NCBI GenBank assembly: GCA_009784525.1
Contig: WRBM01000008.1
Location: 1-62,686, forward strand
Length of the DNA stretch: 62,686 bases
DNA from: Erysipelotrichales bacterium
GTDB lineage: Bacteria > Bacillota_I > Bacilli_A > Acholeplasmatales > WRBM01
Direction: 5' to 3'
Positions 8,789 to 17,044 of the stretch are shown here, piece by piece. Positions within the stretch are counted from its first letter, which is position 1. The number at the start of each line of letters is the position of its first letter. The notes below the pieces were generated by a model. It did no database searches. It worked only from the letters and a program-made list of their open reading frames with translations, and was not told where the DNA came from. Both the position numbers and the translations under genes were made by a program.

Positions 8789-9036
8789 TAAAAATAAAAA
8801 ACGCCCTTTAATAATATAAAGGACGAAATAATAATCGCGGTGCCACCTTTTTTCCTAAAAAAACTTTAAAGCCTTGTTTCTTTAGACTCTTCACATGTTA
8901 ACGCCATGATACGTTCTTCCCTACCTAATTTTTCAGGAAAACCCTCTAAAGTGTCTAAAATCAAAATTAATGGATATTTGCACCAAACATATCCTCGCTT
9001 AAAATTTAACTTTGATTTAATTCTTTTTCTACGGTT
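8789..9036 (-). ncRNA. T-box riboswitch leader of hisS-aspS (Asp/His specifier GACAC)
   Basis: The minus-strand leader has the diagnostic T-box sequence GGTGGCACCGCG (8836-8847). A terminator stem CGTCCTTTA/TAAAGGGCG (8802-8825) with a T tract follows. Upstream, Stem I can be drawn with paired arms AAATCAAA/TTTGATTT and an inner hairpin GGATAT/ATATCC. Just 3' of the lower arm, where the specifier loop belongs, lies TAGACACTTT (GACAC at 8951-8955). This reads GAC (Asp, followed by the conserved purine A) or CAC (His) in overlapping frames. The Stem II region contains CGTTAA as in other T-boxes. The leader spans the whole 8774-9036 gap before hisS. The short frame inside it is not a gene. Confidence 0.9.
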
Positions 9037-9042
9037 TATTTT

Positions 9043-9071
9043 ATTATAGTACAGTATGAACAAAAAGTCAA
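9043..9071 (-). promoter_or_regulatory. Promoter of the hisS T-box operon
   Basis: The minus strand has a -35 box TTGACT (9066-9071), exactly 17 bases, and a perfect -10 box TATAAT (9043-9048). Transcription should start near 9036 and produce the T-box leader. Confidence 0.85.
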
Positions 9072-9083
9072 ATCATTTTTACA

Positions 9084-9851
9084 TTATTTAGACTCAATAA
9101 CATTTTTGGTGCCCAATTCTTTATCTTTCATTATATAAAAAGTTGTACTTCTTGGAAACTTCTTAAGCCAGATAACGCCTAAAACACAAATAATAGCTGC
9201 GCCTATTGTTCCGATAATCAAGTCATTCATCGTATCAATTAAAGCTGTTCCCATTTGAGAACTCGTTATTAAATAGATTACACCATCTATTTCAATTTCT
9301 GTCAGACCATCACGCCAACGCATCATGTTAAGTCCAAAGAGCATATCCATGCCATATTCGAAAAATTCCCAAAGCGTTAAAATCGTAACTGCAAAACAAA
9401 AGGAAAATATCGCCACAAAAACTGGTGAAAGCCTGACAAAGCCTGATTGAGTTTTACTAAAGCTATAAACAATGGAAAAACCGCACATCGCTATAACAAT
9501 ACCGGCAATCAAATGCAAAACTTTATCAAAAAGAAAGACATGGTCATAAAATCTGAATACTTCTCCTAAAACGAAATGAGCAACAATAAAAACTGTAATA
9601 GTAATAGTTATCCAAGCAGGTATGCGAATACTAAACTTTGAACGCATCATCATCGGAATATGCAAAAGAAATATCGCAATCAAAGAAAGCAAACTATGCT
9701 CAATCATTTTTTCATGATTATTACTGACAAGCGAGGTTACGATACTGCCAATCATTGTGCCTGCAATTAAAAGCAGACAAATAAAATAAGTTACAAAAAC
9801 CTTGCGAGAGCCAAAGATACGATAAAAACGATTATTTTTTACTTCACTCAT
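9084..9851 (-). CDS. Integral membrane protein, possibly DUF2238/YjdF-like
   Basis: This 255-residue protein has about seven transmembrane helices. Conserved-looking polar residues lie inside the membrane region: DKVLHLIAG, LWEFFEYGMDMLFG and DTMNDLIIGTIGA. The pattern of an intramembrane His, WEFFEYGMD and DTxxDLxxxxxGA resembles the DUF2238 (YjdF) membrane family, whose function is unknown. That assignment is by motif memory and is tentative. RBS AGGAAG precedes the ATG. It follows dtd after 15 bases and is probably the last gene of the apt-rel-dtd operon, ending just upstream of the hisS promoter. Confidence 0.6.
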   Translation of the reverse strand: MSEVKNNRFYRIFGSRKVFVTYFICLLLIAGTMIGSIVTSLVSNNHEKMIEHSLLSLIAIFLLHIPMMMRSKFSIRIPAWITITITVFIVAHFVLGEVFRFYDHVFLFDKVLHLIAGIVIAMCGFSIVYSFSKTQSGFVRLSPVFVAIFSFCFAVTILTLWEFFEYGMDMLFGLNMMRWRDGLTEIEIDGVIYLITSSQMGTALIDTMNDLIIGTIGAAIICVLGVIWLKKFPRSTTFYIMKDKELGTKNVIESK

Positions 9852-9866
9852 TTAAAACACTTCCTA

Positions 9867-10307
9867 TTAGTTTTCCAAGATGATTGTTACTGGTCCATCA
9901 TTTATTAAGGAGACTTCCATATTTGCACCAAATGAACCCGTTTCTATTTTTAGTCTCAGAATATTTTCTAATTCTTGATTAAAAGCTAAGAAAAGGATAT
10001 TTGCTTGTTCTTTTTCCAAAGAATTAACAAATGATGGACGATTACCTTTTTCTGTATCTGCATATAAAGTAAATTGACTTACACTAAGAAGCTGTCCTTT
10101 AAACTCTTTAATATTCAGATTCATTTTATTATTTGCATCTGCGAAAATTCTAAGCAAAGAAATTTTCAAAGCCATCTTTTTTACATTTTCTAAATCATCA
10201 TTTTCTTTAAAACCAACTAAAATTAACATTCCTTGCTTAATTTTACCGATAATTTTAGTTTCTACAGAAACGGATGCTTCTTTTACTCTTTGAATAATTA
10301 CTTTCAT
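9867..10307 (-). CDS. dtd: D-aminoacyl-tRNA deacylase
   Basis: This 146-residue homodimeric hydrolase removes D-amino acids (and glycine mischarged on tRNA-Ala) from tRNA. Both active-site motifs are present: SQFTLYAD (SQxxL) and NDGPVTI (the NxGP cross-subunit motif). Its length matches the family. The ATG overlaps the stop of rel by one base and the RBS AAAAGGA lies inside rel, so the two are translationally coupled. rel-dtd adjacency is widespread in Bacillota. Confidence 0.95.
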   Translation of the reverse strand: MKVIIQRVKEASVSVETKIIGKIKQGMLILVGFKENDDLENVKKMALKISLLRIFADANNKMNLNIKEFKGQLLSVSQFTLYADTEKGNRPSFVNSLEKEQANILFLAFNQELENILRLKIETGSFGANMEVSLINDGPVTIILEN

Positions 10308-12478
10308 TAGTTACTATCCTTTTCCACTGAAATAACTGTTGACATCTTTTTGATATTTACCATTAAAGTATCTAGCTCCTGCCTTGAGGAAGCAATTAAT
10401 TTAAATTTAATGATCTCTTCTAAATTACTATAATTAGTGCTGGCTTTTACCTCGCCAATGGAAAAAGAATGAGAATTGATTATTGCAATTAAATCAGAAA
10501 CATTATTCCTATGGAAAACGGCAATTATCTTAATTTTAACTGGGTATTTTCTAGTTATATTAGTTGCCCATAAAACAGTAATAAAACGAGCTTCCGGTAA
10601 ATCTTTTATTTTCATACAGGACTTACAATGAACAATAACGCCTGCGCCCTTAGAAACATAACCGATAATCTCTTCTCTAGGAATCGGGTAACAACAATTA
10701 GCTAATTTAATTTGCGGATTATCTAAACCCTCAATAAAAACACCAGTTTGGCTATTAGTTGTGATAATCCTGTTTGTTCTTTCGATTTGTCTCCTTAAGT
10801 TTTCATCTTTATCAATGGTTGTGCCTAAAATTTTATTAAGAACTGTTTTAGGACTAATGAGACCTTTACCAATAGCAATATAAAGTTCATCGATATTATT
10901 AATTTTGTTTTTAGAAAAATGTTCAGTAACAAAAGCATCGGTAAGCGGAGTCGTTACTCGATTTACAGTAAAATCCTTCTCTAATTCTGATTTTCCGCTA
11001 GCTAAAAGGTTATCATGATTTAGTTTATTAAGATAATTTTTGATTTTATGTTTAGCTTGTGTTGATTTAACGATTTTTAACCAAGACTCGGAAGGTCCAG
11101 AATTTTTACTGGTTTTTATCGAAACAACATCACCAGTACTTAACTCATAATCCAGAGTTACCATTTTATTATTGACTAGAGCGCCAATCGTTCTATGCCC
11201 TAAATCTGTATGAATTTTATAAGCAAAATCTAAGGGAGTTGCGCCTTTAGGAAGGTCAATAACTTCACCTTTTGGCGTATAGACATAAACATTGGCTTCT
11301 AGAATATCACCTTTAAATGAATCCAAAAATTCTTGGGCATCATCATATTCAGTGCTAGTCTCACTCATTTTTAATAAGTCACCATACCATTTAAGCTTTT
11401 CTGCAATCTCCCTTTGTTCTTTTTCTCTAGAATAATCACTATTTTCTTTATAAGACCAATGAGCTGCGATTCCATTTTCAGCAATATCATCCATCTCTCT
11501 GGTTCTAATTTGCACTTCAAAAAACTGACCGCCACCTACAATGATTGTTGTATGCAAAGATTGATACATATTATCCTTGGGGACTGCAATATAATCCTTA
11601 ATTTTATTTGGTAACGGCACAAAGTGAGCATGTATCGTACCTAAGACCGAATAACAATGCTCAATTTTATCTAAAATTATCCTTAAAGCAAAGATATCAT
11701 AGATTTCATCTAGTTTCTTTCCTTGCGCTAATGTTTTCTTATAGATGCTATAGACATTTTTAGTACGACCCTTAATCGCAAAATTAGGAATACTATTTTC
11801 CAGAAAACCACTGATTTGTTTGGACATGTCTTCGATTAAAAGTTCTTTTTTATTTTTTATTTCCTCGATATATTTAGTTATCTCTTCAAAAGCTTCTGGA
11901 TTTATATAACGAAAAGAACGATCTTCTAATTCCGCTTTTAATTTGAACATCCCGAGCTTATGAGCTATTGGTGCATAAATTTCTAAAGTTTCTTGCCCTT
12001 TTCGGATTTGATGGGCTCGGCTCATGTCTTCCATTGTTCTTAAGTTATGTAGTCTATCAGCAATCTTAATCAAGATAACCCGGATATCCTGACTCATTGC
12101 CAAAAGCATTTTTTGATGATTTTCGATTTGAGCTTTTTCTAAACTTGCGACTTTTATTTCATTAATCTTTGTTACACCTTCAACCATCTGAGCAACATCT
12201 TTGGAGAATTCTTCCTCCAGAAAATTAAGAGTTGTTGGTGTATCTTCTAAAATATCATGCAAAAGGCCGGCAATAATCGTATTAGGGCCAGCTTTCATAT
12301 CTGCTAAAATCCGACTGACTTCAATCGGATGAGAAATATAGGGAACTCCGGATTTACGGAATTGATCTTTGTGTTTTTCGCAGGCAACCTCATAAGCTTT
12401 GCGGATTCTCATTAGATCGTCTGGACAATGGATGTATGTTTCGATTATTGATAAGACTTCTAGAAATTGCGTGTCCAT
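10307..12478 (-). CDS. rel: Bifunctional (p)ppGpp synthetase/hydrolase (RSH)
   Basis: This 723-residue stringent-response enzyme makes and degrades (p)ppGpp. The HD hydrolase domain is intact (SHPIEVSRIL ... GLLHDILEDT, about residues 45-80). The synthetase domain follows (about 235-350; DIFALRIILD, YQSLHTTI, EVQIRTREMDDIAENGIAAHW). A TGS domain (about 395-455), a Zn/Cys helical region (NCCYPIP) and a C-terminal ACT domain complete the long-RSH layout. No Shine-Dalgarno is seen; the ATG directly abuts the apt stop, so coupled initiation is likely. Both catalytic halves look functional. Confidence 0.95.
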   Translation of the reverse strand: MDTQFLEVLSIIETYIHCPDDLMRIRKAYEVACEKHKDQFRKSGVPYISHPIEVSRILADMKAGPNTIIAGLLHDILEDTPTTLNFLEEEFSKDVAQMVEGVTKINEIKVASLEKAQIENHQKMLLAMSQDIRVILIKIADRLHNLRTMEDMSRAHQIRKGQETLEIYAPIAHKLGMFKLKAELEDRSFRYINPEAFEEITKYIEEIKNKKELLIEDMSKQISGFLENSIPNFAIKGRTKNVYSIYKKTLAQGKKLDEIYDIFALRIILDKIEHCYSVLGTIHAHFVPLPNKIKDYIAVPKDNMYQSLHTTIIVGGGQFFEVQIRTREMDDIAENGIAAHWSYKENSDYSREKEQREIAEKLKWYGDLLKMSETSTEYDDAQEFLDSFKGDILEANVYVYTPKGEVIDLPKGATPLDFAYKIHTDLGHRTIGALVNNKMVTLDYELSTGDVVSIKTSKNSGPSESWLKIVKSTQAKHKIKNYLNKLNHDNLLASGKSELEKDFTVNRVTTPLTDAFVTEHFSKNKINNIDELYIAIGKGLISPKTVLNKILGTTIDKDENLRRQIERTNRIITTNSQTGVFIEGLDNPQIKLANCCYPIPREEIIGYVSKGAGVIVHCKSCMKIKDLPEARFITVLWATNITRKYPVKIKIIAVFHRNNVSDLIAIINSHSFSIGEVKASTNYSNLEEIIKFKLIASSRQELDTLMVNIKKMSTVISVEKDSN

Positions 12479-12991
12479 TTAATATTTTATTAAGGTTAAA
12501 ATATCCTTATCAGTTAATTTTTTCCTACCCTCAAGTTCAACAAGTTCAATCAGAAATGCCAAACCACAGACAATTCCGCCTAGTTTTTCTATTAACTCTA
12601 TCGTTGCTTTTACAGTACCACCGGTTGCGAGCAAATCATCAACGATTATTACTCTCTGACCTGGCTTAATCGCATCTTTATGAATACAAAGTGTTGAGCT
12701 GCCATATTCCAAGTCATAACTAACAGAAACAATTTCGCGCGGTAATTTATTCGGTTTTCGAATCGGAATAAAACCAATTCCTAATGCATAACTTACTGGG
12801 CAACCAAAGATAAAACCTCTGGCTTCCGGACCGACAATTACTTCTGCGTTTTTTTCTTTAGCAAACTTAATCATTTCATCACAAGCTGATTTAAAGATAT
12901 AGCCATCTTGCATCAAAGGCGTGATGTCACGAAATAGAATATCAGGTTTAGGAAAATCCTTCACGTCCGCAATATATTTTTTGAAGTCCAT
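12479..12991 (-). CDS. apt: Adenine phosphoribosyltransferase
   Basis: This enzyme salvages adenine to AMP using PRPP. The ATG at 12991 is chosen because GGAGG lies 8 bases upstream; an in-frame ATG 15 bases earlier overlaps that RBS. The result is 170 residues, the normal family length. The PRPP-binding loop [13 protein letters not shown] and the region [10 protein letters not shown] are intact, as is the [15 protein letters not shown]-terminal block. apt-rel adjacency is common in Bacillota. It is the first gene of the apt-rel-dtd operon. Confidence 0.95.
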   Translation of the reverse strand: MDFKKYIADVKDFPKPDILFRDITPLMQDGYIFKSACDEMIKFAKEKNAEVIVGPEARGFIFGCPVSYALGIGFIPIRKPNKLPREIVSVSYDLEYGSSTLCIHKDAIKPGQRVIIVDDLLATGGTVKATIELIEKLGGIVCGLAFLIELVELEGRKKLTDKDILTLIKY

Positions 12992-13012
12992 AGAAAATAC
13001 CTCCATCTTATT

Positions 13013-13021
13013 ATTATATCA
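13013..13021 (-). promoter_or_regulatory. Extended -10 promoter of apt-rel-dtd
   Basis: TGATATAAT on the minus strand, 22-30 bases before the apt ATG. No clear -35 box is found at 17 bases, as expected for an extended -10 promoter. Confidence 0.6.
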
Positions 13022-13059
13022 CAAAATAAATATTTTCCTTAAAATTTTACATCTTTCTG

Positions 13060-13671
13060 CTAAATTTTCTCATTGCTTTGCCATAGATATAAGCAAGCAT
13101 AACTTCGATAAGGTTTCCATTTAACAGCTATAGATTCTATTTCTGCTTTTGTTAAATTATTTCCATTTCCATATAACTGATTTACTGCTTTTCTCAAGAC
13201 TACATCACCATAAGGAAAAACATCTTCCCTATGCAAACTAAAAATCAGAAACATTTCAATCGTCCAGTTGCCAATACCTTTAATCTTTGAAAGTAAGACT
13301 CTAATTTCTTCATTTGTAGATTTATCGATTGTTTCAAGATTAAGACTATTATCTTTAACGGCCTGAGCTAAATTCCTTAGATAATTTGCCTTATTTTGCG
13401 ATAATCCGGCAGCTCTTAATTGATCAAGTGAAAGTTTTAAAATCCTTTCTGAAGATATTTGGTTTTCACATAAATCTGAAACTCTTTTTCTGATTTTAGC
13501 GCTTGCTTTCATGGAAATCAATTGACCGATAATTGATGTTACTAGGTCATCAAAATAACTACTGCCAAGGTAATTATATTTTTTTTCTAAAGGAATTTTT
13601 CCATATTTTCTAATAAGATTTGCCAAAATCGGATCTTTTTGCAGATGAATGAAATATTTATTTGACTTCAT
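13060..13671 (-). CDS. HhH-GPD DNA glycosylase (AlkA-like 3-methyladenine glycosylase)
   Basis: This 203-residue base-excision repair enzyme has the helix-hairpin-helix plus GPD signature: KIKGIGNWTIEMFLIFSLHR followed by the catalytic aspartate in FPYGDVVLR. It lacks the C-terminal FeS cysteines of endonuclease III and the N-terminal TBP-like domain of full-length AlkA. A 3-methyladenine or alkylated-base specificity is therefore the best guess. RBS AAAGGAG lies 5-6 bases before the ATG. It is divergent from the flippase gene with only about 100 bases between the two starts. Confidence 0.85.
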   Translation of the reverse strand: MKSNKYFIHLQKDPILANLIRKYGKIPLEKKYNYLGSSYFDDLVTSIIGQLISMKASAKIRKRVSDLCENQISSERILKLSLDQLRAAGLSQNKANYLRNLAQAVKDNSLNLETIDKSTNEEIRVLLSKIKGIGNWTIEMFLIFSLHREDVFPYGDVVLRKAVNQLYGNGNNLTKAEIESIAVKWKPYRSYACLYLWQSNEKI

Positions 13672-13777
13672 AAATTCTCCTTTAAATATATTTTACCAAA
13701 AAAACTCTAGTTTTAGCTGAAAATTCTCTGTCTTAAAGTCATTATTGATGCATATTATTTATAAGGGTGAATCAAGA

Positions 13778-15277
13778 GTGAGTAAAAACTTCATATATAA
13801 ATTTTCTGTTATACTAATAATCGGCTTCATAATTAAAATGCTCGGTCTCTTAAATCGGGTGATAATGGCTAGAGTTCTTGGCATAGACGGTATAGCTTTA
13901 TTTTCCTTAGTAATGCCAACAATGGGTTTATTTATTACTTTGTCACAGTTCGGATTACCGATTGCGGTTTCCAAAATTGTTTCGGAGAATAAAGTCAAAG
14001 AAACTTATTCCAATCGAAATATTGTAATTAAATGTGTAATTTTTAGTACTATTTTAAGTGCCTTCCTCATTGTTATATTTTTATCAATATTAAGACCACT
14101 TACTGAAGATTGGCTGCGAAATGATAATCTATATTATCCATTACTAATGATTATCCCTTTAATTCCACTTTGTAGTTTTACAGCGATTCTAAAAGGTTAT
14201 TTAAATGGTCATAAAATCATTGATATTTCTTCTAAAAGTATGCTCTTTGAACAAATCGTCAGGATTATTGCAGCAATTATCTTAATCTTTGCGGTAAGAG
14301 AACGTGGCATTGTCGCTATGGTTACTGTTGCGATTATCGCCATATCTATTGGTGAAATTACGGCTTTAGGATATCTACTTTTTAAAGTATCAAAAATGAC
14401 AAAACTAAAATTTACGATTACTAAATCAGAAGAAAAAGAATTAAACAAAGTCTTAAAGATATCTTTGCCGATAACATTATCTAGAATTTTTTCATCAATT
14501 AGTAATTTTTTGGAACCAATTATTTTTACGGCCGCTTTATTAACCTTAGGTATTCAAAGAGATCAGATTGCCAGACTTTTCGGATCGATTAATAGTTTTG
14601 CCCTAAACTTACTTTTATTTCTTTCCTTTTTAACTTATACTTTATCTTCAATACTTATTCCTCAAGTATCTGAGCTATATGTTAAAAAAGATTATAAAAA
14701 AATTGAAAATATTGTGCGTATTTCCAATTTCTTCTGTTTTTATTTTGCGGGGCTTTCTACAATTATTTTAATGCTTTTCCCTTTTGAATACATGAATTTA
14801 ATTTATGGCTCAGAAAATGGCGCAAGATTTGTCTTATATATGGCTCCATTCTTCTTTGTCTATTACTTTCAAGCTGTTTTTGTTGCTGTTTTACAGTCAG
14901 CCAATAAAGCACATTTATTACTGTATATCAATATTTTCGGAAACATCATAAAATTGATTTTAATATTCTTCCTAACAACGGTACCTGAAATAAATGCTAA
15001 CGGTTTAGCGATAGCGATTATCTTTATTGTTTTATTTAATACAGTAATGTATTATATAATCTTACGTAAAAACAACTTATATAGAATTAATCCTAAAACC
15101 CTAATTTTAGGAGTCGGACTAATAGTTTCTATGTATTTTTTAGGACAGAACCTATTTACTTCAATGAATAATTATCTAGTAGTATCGGCAATAATCTTTA
15201 TGACTTATACAATAATTCTTTACGGCTATTATCAATTAAAAGCCAAAAAATTACTCGACGACTTCCGGAATCCATAA
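13778..15277 (+). CDS. MurJ/SpoVB-type polysaccharide flippase (MOP superfamily)
   Basis: The most likely start is GTG 13778, with AAGGGTGA 7 bases upstream, giving 499 residues. In-frame TTG/ATG codons at 13745-13750 have no RBS. About 14 hydrophobic helices span the protein. The N-terminal block (KFSVILIIGFIIKMLGLLNRV, then MARVLGIDGIALFSLVMPT) is typical of the SpoVB/YtgP branch of the MOP flippases, which export lipid-linked saccharides. It is one of only a few plus-strand genes and its 3' end overlaps the convergent DUF421 gene by 27 bases. The substrate is not determinable; no peptidoglycan genes lie nearby. Confidence 0.85.
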   Translation: MSKNFIYKFSVILIIGFIIKMLGLLNRVIMARVLGIDGIALFSLVMPTMGLFITLSQFGLPIAVSKIVSENKVKETYSNRNIVIKCVIFSTILSAFLIVIFLSILRPLTEDWLRNDNLYYPLLMIIPLIPLCSFTAILKGYLNGHKIIDISSKSMLFEQIVRIIAAIILIFAVRERGIVAMVTVAIIAISIGEITALGYLLFKVSKMTKLKFTITKSEEKELNKVLKISLPITLSRIFSSISNFLEPIIFTAALLTLGIQRDQIARLFGSINSFALNLLLFLSFLTYTLSSILIPQVSELYVKKDYKKIENIVRISNFFCFYFAGLSTIILMLFPFEYMNLIYGSENGARFVLYMAPFFFVYYFQAVFVAVLQSANKAHLLLYINIFGNIIKLILIFFLTTVPEINANGLAIAIIFIVLFNTVMYYIILRKNNLYRINPKTLILGVGLIVSMYFLGQNLFTSMNNYLVVSAIIFMTYTIILYGYYQLKAKKLLDDFRNP

Positions 15278-15886
15278 TTGCTTATTTTTATATGAGGCAT
15301 AAGGAGTTTTTTTAAGGCTGGTATTTAACCTTATTAACTCTTGTTCTACAAACTCTTTATTAATCTCTAATAATTCCAGATTTTCACTAATGATAGAACC
15401 GGAAATAATTACAGGCAAAGCAACCATTCCTTCTGAAGGCGTTGCGAAAAGACTAAGCTGACCATTTTTTTCCAAAATAGCTAAAGAAATTTCGGAGATA
15501 CAATTGATTTGATTATTCCGCATTTGCATAATAAGATCAGAGATGGTGTAGGTGTTTTTGCGCATAGTGTTGAGGCGCAATCTTCCTTTATGCACAATTA
15601 CAGATCTTTTTCCATCTAATATCCTTCGAAAAGGAAATGATTTCATTTTAAAATAGGAAATAGTTCTTAACATAACCATCATCGTTAACAGTGTAAAAGC
15701 AATAGGCCAATAAGATTTATTTACATCTTCAATAGTGACTGCCGCAATATCAGCTATCATCAAAGCAATAACAAAATCTAATATTGTTAATTGAGCAATT
15801 TCCTTTTTTCCTAAGAAACGCATTATAAAAGCAATCAGGAAATAAAAAAGAACAGCTCTTCCAAGAGTCTGTAAGAAGACTTCCAT
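15251..15886 (-). CDS. DUF421 (YetF-type) membrane protein
   Basis: The ATG at 15886 has GAGGTG about 9 bases upstream and gives 211 residues; the longer frame to 15937 has no RBS. Three N-terminal transmembrane helices (about 5-75) are followed by a soluble two-part DUF421 domain. That domain contains the family hallmarks LGKKEIAQLTILDFVIALMI and RLRLNTMRKNTYTISDLIMQ. Members are linked to spore or envelope properties in Bacillus but have no defined biochemical function. It converges with the flippase gene and is divergent from the TIGR04086-type gene. Confidence 0.85.
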   Translation of the reverse strand: MEVFLQTLGRAVLFYFLIAFIMRFLGKKEIAQLTILDFVIALMIADIAAVTIEDVNKSYWPIAFTLLTMMVMLRTISYFKMKSFPFRRILDGKRSVIVHKGRLRLNTMRKNTYTISDLIMQMRNNQINCISEISLAILEKNGQLSLFATPSEGMVALPVIISGSIISENLELLEINKEFVEQELIRLNTSLKKTPYASYKNKQLWIPEVVE

Positions 15887-15958
15887 TAAAATAAACACCT
15901 CAATATATTTTCGGTAATATATTTTAAAACTATACATATAATTTACTAGGTGAATATT

Positions 15959-16333
15959 ATGTCCTTAGCAAAAAAAACAGCTAAAATTTATTTAATTTTT
16001 GGAATTATTTCTCTTCTATCAGTTTTTACTTTTGCGCTTTTGGTAATGTTTAACAGACTTCCCAGTGATGATAATTCCTTAAGCCGAAACATTTTTTTCA
16101 CTGGATTAGCCTTATTTCTAATTCTTGGTTTTATTAGTGGTAATTGCCATCATAAAAAAGGTGTATTAATTGGACTTATTTATTCTTCTTCAGTGATTTT
16201 GTTAGCTCTTTTAGTTAATTATCTTGGTTTTGATATTTTACCAGATTTAATGACTATCGTTAAGTGGGGCGCATTCATTGTTGCGAGTATAACTGGTGCA
16301 GTAATTGGTGTCAATTTTAAGAAATTTATCTAG
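15959..16333 (+). CDS. TIGR04086-type four-helix membrane protein
   Basis: The ATG at 15959 has AGGTGA 5 bases upstream and gives 124 residues; the GTG at 15950 is part of that RBS. There are four hydrophobic helices (about 10-30, 45-62, 70-90, 98-118) with the pattern FISGNCHHKKGVLIGL between helices 2 and 3. This matches the small YrzE/TIGR04086 membrane family of Bacillota, of unknown function. It ends before a hairpin at 16354-16382. Confidence 0.6.
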   Translation: MSLAKKTAKIYLIFGIISLLSVFTFALLVMFNRLPSDDNSLSRNIFFTGLALFLILGFISGNCHHKKGVLIGLIYSSSVILLALLVNYLGFDILPDLMTIVKWGAFIVASITGAVIGVNFKKFI

Positions 16334-16353
16334 ATTAATGCTCTACAACAAAT

Positions 16354-16390
16354 AAAGATCTCTAACTACAAAGGAGGTCTTTTCATTTTA
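16354..16390. terminator. Hairpin terminator between convergent genes
   Basis: AAAGATCTC and GAGGTCTTT (one G-T wobble) form a 9-bp stem followed by TTTCATTTT on the plus strand. It sits between the convergent TIGR04086-type gene and the HIT gene and can serve the plus-strand transcript. Its reverse arm has a weaker T tract. Confidence 0.55.
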
Positions 16391-16790
16391 TCAATGTCAA
16401 TCTTTTATGTATTAAATTTAAATCAAAATTAAACTTTTCTTCTAATCTCCAAGCTTCAAGGCCGTCTTTTTCTTTACGGGGTATGATATGAATATGAAAA
16501 TGAGGCACAGTTTGTTGCGCTGATTCGCCATTGGCATTAAATGTATTTATGCCAGTGAATCCGCACTTTTCTAGCAGATGCTTAGAAATAATTTTAGTAG
16601 CTTTCGCTAACTCAATTACTTGTTCTTCACTAGCATCGAGTAAGTTTACACAATGTGTTTTAGGAACTAAAATTATATGACCTTCTGCGTTTTTAGCAAT
16701 ATCTAAAAATGCCAGCACATAATCGTTTTCATAAATTTTATAACACGGTGCTGTTTGTGCTATAATTTTGCAGAAAATACAGTTTTCCAC
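16383..16790 (-). CDS. HIT-family nucleotide hydrolase
   Basis: The GTG at 16790 has GAGG 8 bases upstream and places the start at VENCIFCKI, the canonical HIT N terminus; the result is 135 residues, the usual length. The longer ATG frame to 16871 adds 27 residues with no family resemblance. The histidine triad HFHIHIIPR is intact (residues about 97-105) and CIFCK supplies zinc ligands. Members hydrolyse dinucleoside polyphosphates or AMP conjugates (Hit/HinT/Fhit type). An extended -10 promoter lies at 16970. Confidence 0.9.
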   Translation of the reverse strand: MENCIFCKIIAQTAPCYKIYENDYVLAFLDIAKNAEGHIILVPKTHCVNLLDASEEQVIELAKATKIISKHLLEKCGFTGINTFNANGESAQQTVPHFHIHIIPRKEKDGLEAWRLEEKFNFDLNLIHKRLTLIK

Positions 16791-16969
16791 ATCACTAACC
16801 TCTTTCTTTAATTTTGAGTCCCGACATAAATAAGGCAAACATTGAATTCTGTCTTTAGAATTCGTCAACAAGACTTTCCAGTATTAACTTTTTCATTTAT
16901 AATAACATTTGGCTGTTGAGTACTGTGTTAAAGTCATAGATAACATTAATATTTTTATGCGATTAATCT

Positions 16970-16978
16970 ATTATACCA
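16970..16978 (-). promoter_or_regulatory. Extended -10 promoter of the HIT gene
   Basis: TGGTATAAT on the minus strand, a TGn-extended perfect -10 box lying beyond the rplT terminator. The leader to the GTG start would be about 170 bases. Confidence 0.5.
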
Positions 16979-17002
16979 TATATAATTTAACTTGCACTTT
17001 CA

Positions 17003-17035
17003 AATAAAAACCACTCATTATAAAATGAATGGCTT
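17003..17035 (-). terminator. Terminator of infC-rpmI-rplT
   Basis: The minus strand reads AAGCCATTCATT, a short loop, then AATGAGTGGTTTTTATTTG. The stem is about 11 bp with a T-rich tail, located directly after the rplT stop. Confidence 0.75.
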
Positions 17036-17044
17036 TGAAATTAT

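Noticed and set aside
8866-9063. 65-residue frame upstream of hisS on the minus strand
   Set aside because: It lies within the T-box leader; its content is explained by Stem I-III structure, so it is not a leader peptide gene.
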